Positions 5,986-8,237 of a DNA stretch of 8,237 nt are shown one piece after another (position 1 is the first letter of the stretch; each line of letters starts with the position of its first letter). The stretch is taken from assembly GCA_024641835.1 (NCBI GenBank), contig JAHECH010000156.1, forward strand, positions 1 through 8,237, written 5' to 3'. The notes beneath the pieces are model-generated. The model saw nothing but the letters and a program-made list of their open reading frames with translations, did not search any database and was not told the origin of the DNA. The DNA comes from Deltaproteobacteria bacterium (GTDB lineage Bacteria; Desulfobacterota; DSM-4660; Desulfatiglandales; HGW-15). A program made the translations under genes and the position numbers.

Positions 5986-6137
5986 CGGCGAAAATCAGTG
6001 ATCTCCGCGATGAGCAACATCGCCGTCAGGGACTGTATCCCTTTCAAGGACCGAAGCTTCTTTTTGCCTTCGAGCATCACCGCAATGGAAAGGGAATTTA
6101 GGTGGTAATCGGTGCCAACATAAGCTATCTTCTTCAT
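5967..6137 (-). pseudogene. IS110-family transposase remnant with large internal deletion
   Basis: This is a 56-codon frame in two recognisable pieces. Residues 1-24 (MKKIAYVGTDYHLNSLSIAV...) match the N-terminus of IS110-family transposases, with D10 as the first acidic residue of the RuvC-like DEDD site. Residues 28-51 (LRSLKGIQSLTAMLLIAEIT, then DFRR) match the start of the C-terminal Transposase_20 region. Full-length members are about 300-400 residues, so some 200 or more central residues are missing, joined at a lysine run (KKK at 25-27). The C-terminal catalytic serine part is lost where the frame enters the 63-bp repeat. It cannot be an active transposase. The ATG and AAGGAGG (6146-6152, 8-base spacer) are intact, so a microprotein could still be made. 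It lies divergent from the carboxylase gene. Confidence 0.85.
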
Positions 6138-6201
6138 GGGCTGCTCCTCCTTTGTTAAAGTATTTTCTCACCGGCTGTGCATTCACACCCGGGAGCAGCC
6201 C
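6138..6201. repeat. 10-bp inverted repeat GGGCTGCTCC / GGAGCAGCCC with 44-base spacer
   Basis: Arms are 6138-6147 and 6192-6201, a perfect match. The left arm overlaps the ribosome binding site of the transposase remnant; the right arm lies 40 bases before the carboxylase start. It may be a leftover of the IS110 non-coding left end or a structured leader or operator shared by the divergent genes. Confidence 0.55.
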
Positions 6202-6207
6202 GTTTCA

Positions 6208-6213
6208 TATGAT
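6208..6213 (+). promoter_or_regulatory. Weak -10-like hexamer TATGAT before the carboxylase gene
   Basis: TATGAT at 6208-6213 would put a transcript start about 20 bases before ATG 6241. No acceptable -35 lies 16-18 bases upstream, so this is only a candidate. Confidence 0.2.
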
Positions 6214-6240
6214 CTAGCATCACTCAAGGGAGGTAGGCTG

Positions 6241-7791
6241 ATGGACATAGAAACGAAAATCGAGGTTCTCAAGAAGAGAATTTTTGAGGCGGAGTTGGGT
6301 GGTGGTGAGAAACGCGTCAGGGAACAGCATGAAAAAGGAAAGATGACTGCCAGGGAGAGAATCGACTATCTCCTTGATAAGGGCAGTTTTCAGGAGATCG
6401 ATAAGTTCGTCGTTCACCGATGCCATGATTTTGGCATGGGAAAAAATAGAATTCCCGGCGACGGCGTGGTCACCGGATACGGCACCATCAATGGAAGAAG
6501 GGTCTTTCTCTTTTCCCAGGACTTTACGGTGCTCGGCGGGTCTTTAAGCGAGACCGTTGGGCAGAAGATCTGCAAAGTCATGGATCTGGCACTCCAGAAC
6601 GGAGCGCCCATGGTCGGAATGAATGATTCAGGGGGCGCAAGGATTCAGGAAGGCGTCATGAGCCTTGGGGGCTATGGCGAGATTTTCAAAAGGAACGTCT
6701 GGTCTTCGGGCGTGGTCCCTCAGATATCCGTGATCATGGGTCCATGCGCGGGCGGGGCGGTCTATTCTCCGGCCCTCACCGACCTCGTGATCATGGTGAA
6801 AAGGACGAGCAACATGTTCATTACAGGACCCCAGGTGATCAAAGCAGTCACATCAGAGGAAGTGACGCCAGAGGAGCTCGGAGGCGCCATGACCCATAAC
6901 ACCAAAAGCGGGGTGGCCCATTTTGCTGAAGAGACAGACCAGGATGCTCTGGACAGGGTGAAAGAGATCCTCAGTTTCTTCCCCCAGAGCTACCGGGAGA
7001 AGGCGCCGGTGGTGCCATGCACTGACGATATTGATCGAAAAGACGAGAGTCTCAACAAGGTGGTTCCTACGAATCCCAAACTCCCCTATGACATGAGAGA
7101 CATCATCCGCAAGGTTATGGACAGCAACACCTTCCTGGAGGTTCAGAGACATTTTGCGACGAACATGGTCGTGGGGTTTGCAAGACTGAACGGACACTCG
7201 GTCGGCATCATCGCAAATCAGCCCAAATTCCTGGCAGGTTGCCTGGATATCAATGCCTCTGTGAAGTGCGCGCGGTTCGTGAGGATGTGCGATGCCTTCA
7301 ATATCCCTCTGGTCACCTTCGTGGATGTTCCGGGTTATTTGCCGGGGGTGAATCAGGAGTATGGGGGTATCATCAAGCACGGTGCCAAGATCCTGTTCGC
7401 CTATTCAGAGGCGACGGTTCCCAAGATCACCGTGGTCACGAGAAAAGCCTACGGCGGAGCTTACATCGCCATGTCCAGCAAGCACCTGGCAGCGGATGCG
7501 AACTATGCTTATCCAACTGCGGAGATCGCCGTGATGGGTCCTGAAGGAGCAGCGAACATCATCTTCAGAAAAGAAATTTCAGACGCGAAAGATCCTAATG
7601 CGGTCAGGGAGAAGCTCATCGAAGAGTACAGGGACAATTTCGCAAGCCCCTTCAGAGCGGCAGAGGTTGGATACATCGATGAGGTGATCTTTCCCGAGGA
7701 TACCAGGCCAAAACTGATCAAAGCCCTGATGATGCTTCAGAACAAGAAAACATCGATACCGGAAAGAAGACACGGAAATGTCCCGCTCTAA
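6241..7791 (+). CDS. Acyl-CoA carboxylase beta (carboxyltransferase) subunit, PccB/MmdA type
   Basis: This is a 516-residue biotin-dependent carboxyltransferase that moves CO2 between carboxybiotin and an acyl-CoA: propionyl-CoA/(S)-methylmalonyl-CoA in PCC, or the reverse in the sodium-pumping decarboxylase or transcarboxylase. Its length is that of the family. Two crotonase-type halves are present. The first oxyanion-hole motif is GPCAGGAVYSPALTD (167-181), preceded by GGSLSE (99-104) and SGGARIQEG (130-138). The second is RKAYGGAYIAMSSKHLAAD (401-419). Ile409 stands where, in Streptomyces enzymes, Asp marks PccB and Ile the broader AccB; MmdA and transcarboxylase 12S also carry a hydrophobic residue there. 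That argues against strict PCC identity. GGGAGG sits about 7 bases before ATG 6241. An upstream in-frame ATG at 6136 lies in non-coding sequence overlapping the transposase remnant and is rejected. No biotin carboxylase, biotin carrier or decarboxylase membrane subunit is in the window. A role in propionate/methylmalonyl-CoA metabolism is likely. Confidence 0.95.
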   Translation: MDIETKIEVLKKRIFEAELGGGEKRVREQHEKGKMTARERIDYLLDKGSFQEIDKFVVHRCHDFGMGKNRIPGDGVVTGYGTINGRRVFLFSQDFTVLGGSLSETVGQKICKVMDLALQNGAPMVGMNDSGGARIQEGVMSLGGYGEIFKRNVWSSGVVPQISVIMGPCAGGAVYSPALTDLVIMVKRTSNMFITGPQVIKAVTSEEVTPEELGGAMTHNTKSGVAHFAEETDQDALDRVKEILSFFPQSYREKAPVVPCTDDIDRKDESLNKVVPTNPKLPYDMRDIIRKVMDSNTFLEVQRHFATNMVVGFARLNGHSVGIIANQPKFLAGCLDINASVKCARFVRMCDAFNIPLVTFVDVPGYLPGVNQEYGGIIKHGAKILFAYSEATVPKITVVTRKAYGGAYIAMSSKHLAADANYAYPTAEIAVMGPEGAANIIFRKEISDAKDPNAVREKLIEEYRDNFASPFRAAEVGYIDEVIFPEDTRPKLIKALMMLQNKKTSIPERRHGNVPL

Positions 7792-7814
7792 GCTTCAGTA
7801 TGTAGGATCGAATA

Positions 7815-7833
7815 GGCAGGCCGGTCGCCTGCC
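7815..7833. terminator. GC-rich hairpin downstream of the carboxylase gene
   Basis: GGCAGGC (7815-7821) and GCCTGCC (7827-7833) form a perfect 7-bp stem with loop CGGTC, 24 bases after the stop codon. No T-run follows, so it is an imperfect intrinsic terminator or part of the adjacent repeat unit. Confidence 0.45.
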
Positions 7834-7844
7834 CTCACGTATTC

Positions 7845-7899
7845 TGTAGGAGCCACTTCCCGGTTGCGATCATTTCGGGACCTGGAGGTCCCTCCTACA
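7845..7899. repeat. REP-like palindromic unit (TGTAGGAG ... CTCCTACA)
   Basis: TGTAGGAG (7845-7852) is the exact complement of CTCCTACA (7892-7899). Inside are a GTAGGAGC-N-ACTTCCC-GGTTGCGA-like core typical of bacterial intergenic REP sequences (7846-7869) and a second perfect hairpin, GGGACC (7877-7882), loop TGGA, GGTCCC (7887-7892). With the hairpin at 7815-7833 it fills the gap between two convergent genes and may stop or stabilise transcripts from both sides. Confidence 0.6.
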
Positions 7900-7921
7900 C
7901 CTCAGGCCGAAAAGAAGCATT

Positions 7922-8237
7922 CTAGTCGATCGCCTTGACTCTTTTTTCCCAGAAGCCCTTTTCCTTCTCTCTCCAGTTCTTACCGCCAAACCTCTTGTCG
8001 TAAAAGCTTCCTAACCTTTCAAACCACTTGATCCATGGGCTCTTTTTCTTGTCAAGGGCCTCGAGTACGTCGGCCACGAAGGTGGTGATATTGGACATTT
8101 TCTCTTTGGGAGCGTAATAGGAGGCACCATTGGCAGCCGATTTCCTGAGGTTTTCTTCAGACAAACCATGCGCCGTCAGCATGAGGGCGGGGATGCCCCT
8201 TCCCTTTGCAACCTCAAGTAACTCGAAGCCCCGTACG
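7922..8237 (-). CDS. Response regulator, C-terminal part (N-terminus beyond right edge)
   Basis: The frame stays open to the window edge, so an internal ATG at 8182 is not the start; upstream codons read GFELLEVAKGRGIPAL followed by MLTAHG. These are alpha4/beta4 of a receiver domain, with the conserved Thr of MLTAHG, then alpha-5 and the conserved Lys in YYAPKEK. Here the usual KP becomes KE. The phosphoacceptor Asp is outside the window. After the receiver comes a charged, Trp- and Lys-rich tail of about 45 residues (SPWIKWFERLGSFYDKRFG, then WREKEKGFWEKR). I associate this type of tail with short Desulfobacterota response regulators; its role is unknown. It has no DNA-binding domain. It converges on the carboxylase gene across a 130-base gap. 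Confidence 0.85.
   Translation of the reverse strand, partial: VRGFELLEVAKGRGIPALMLTAHGLSEENLRKSAANGASYYAPKEKMSNITTFVADVLEALDKKKSPWIKWFERLGSFYDKRFGGKNWREKEKGFWEKRVKAID

Noticed and set aside
6136..6240. Upstream extension of the carboxylase to ATG 6136
   Set aside because: The extra 35 residues have no counterpart in the family and overlap the inverted repeat and the ribosome binding site of the divergent remnant. ATG 6241 has its own GGGAGG.
6853..7380. Minus-strand frame of 175 codons inside the carboxylase gene
   Set aside because: It is a shadow of a strongly conserved coding sequence with no start signals of its own.
1..8237. CRISPR array, integron attC, prophage or defence genes
   Set aside because: No regularly spaced repeats, integrase, phage structural genes or recognised defence domains were seen. 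The only mobile-element gene is the IS110 remnant.

Overview
The window looks like chromosomal DNA of a Gram-negative anaerobe, most plausibly a member of the Desulfobacterota (deltaproteobacterial sulfate reducers or syntrophs). This is an inference from protein style: short receiver-only response regulators, a small four-cysteine protein with a KGNRN...C...WDC..C signature, an MmdA/PccB-type carboxyltransferase, and an IS110-type transposase of the kind I associate with this group. Base composition is moderate and strong AAGGAGG-like ribosome binding sites precede most genes. No rRNA, tRNA or CRISPR array is visible.

Left part (1-3452, minus strand): a sugar-metabolism pair. A GH15 glucoamylase-like enzyme (1029-3452) without a signal peptide is followed, after about 370 apparently non-coding bases, by the N-terminal half of a sugar-porter-family MFS transporter that runs off the left edge. 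Together they suggest hexose or oligosaccharide import and intracellular alpha-glucan (glycogen or maltodextrin) breakdown.

Middle part (about 3500-5985, minus strand): a run of four small genes in transcription order: a helical, cysteine-containing protein of unknown function (5284-5766), a stand-alone receiver-domain response regulator (4679-5131), a lipoprotein with an Ig-like C-terminal domain (4085-4615) and the small four-cysteine protein (3755-3946). The block lies between two same-orientation copies of a 63-bp repeat (3506-3568 and 5923-5985, about 83% identical). Upstream of its first gene is a cluster of repeated CTGTAA/TTACAG hexamers, including two near-identical 12-mers exactly 22 bp apart, next to a TATGAT -10-like hexamer. 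This looks like a regulated promoter.

Boundary (5967-6240): an internally deleted IS110-family transposase remnant of 56 codons fuses the extreme N-terminus to the start of the C-terminal Transposase_20 region and runs into repeat copy B. It keeps its start codon and ribosome binding site.

Right part (6241-8237): a complete plus-strand acyl-CoA carboxylase beta (carboxyltransferase) gene, PccB/MmdA type, faces the C-terminal part of another response regulator on the minus strand (7922 to the right edge). The convergent gap holds two hairpins and a REP-like GTAGGAGC palindrome.

No clear new defence or mobile system is present. The items most worth a second look are the transposase microprotein remnant, the paired 63-bp repeat, the tandem operator-like sites and the uncharacterised four-gene block.
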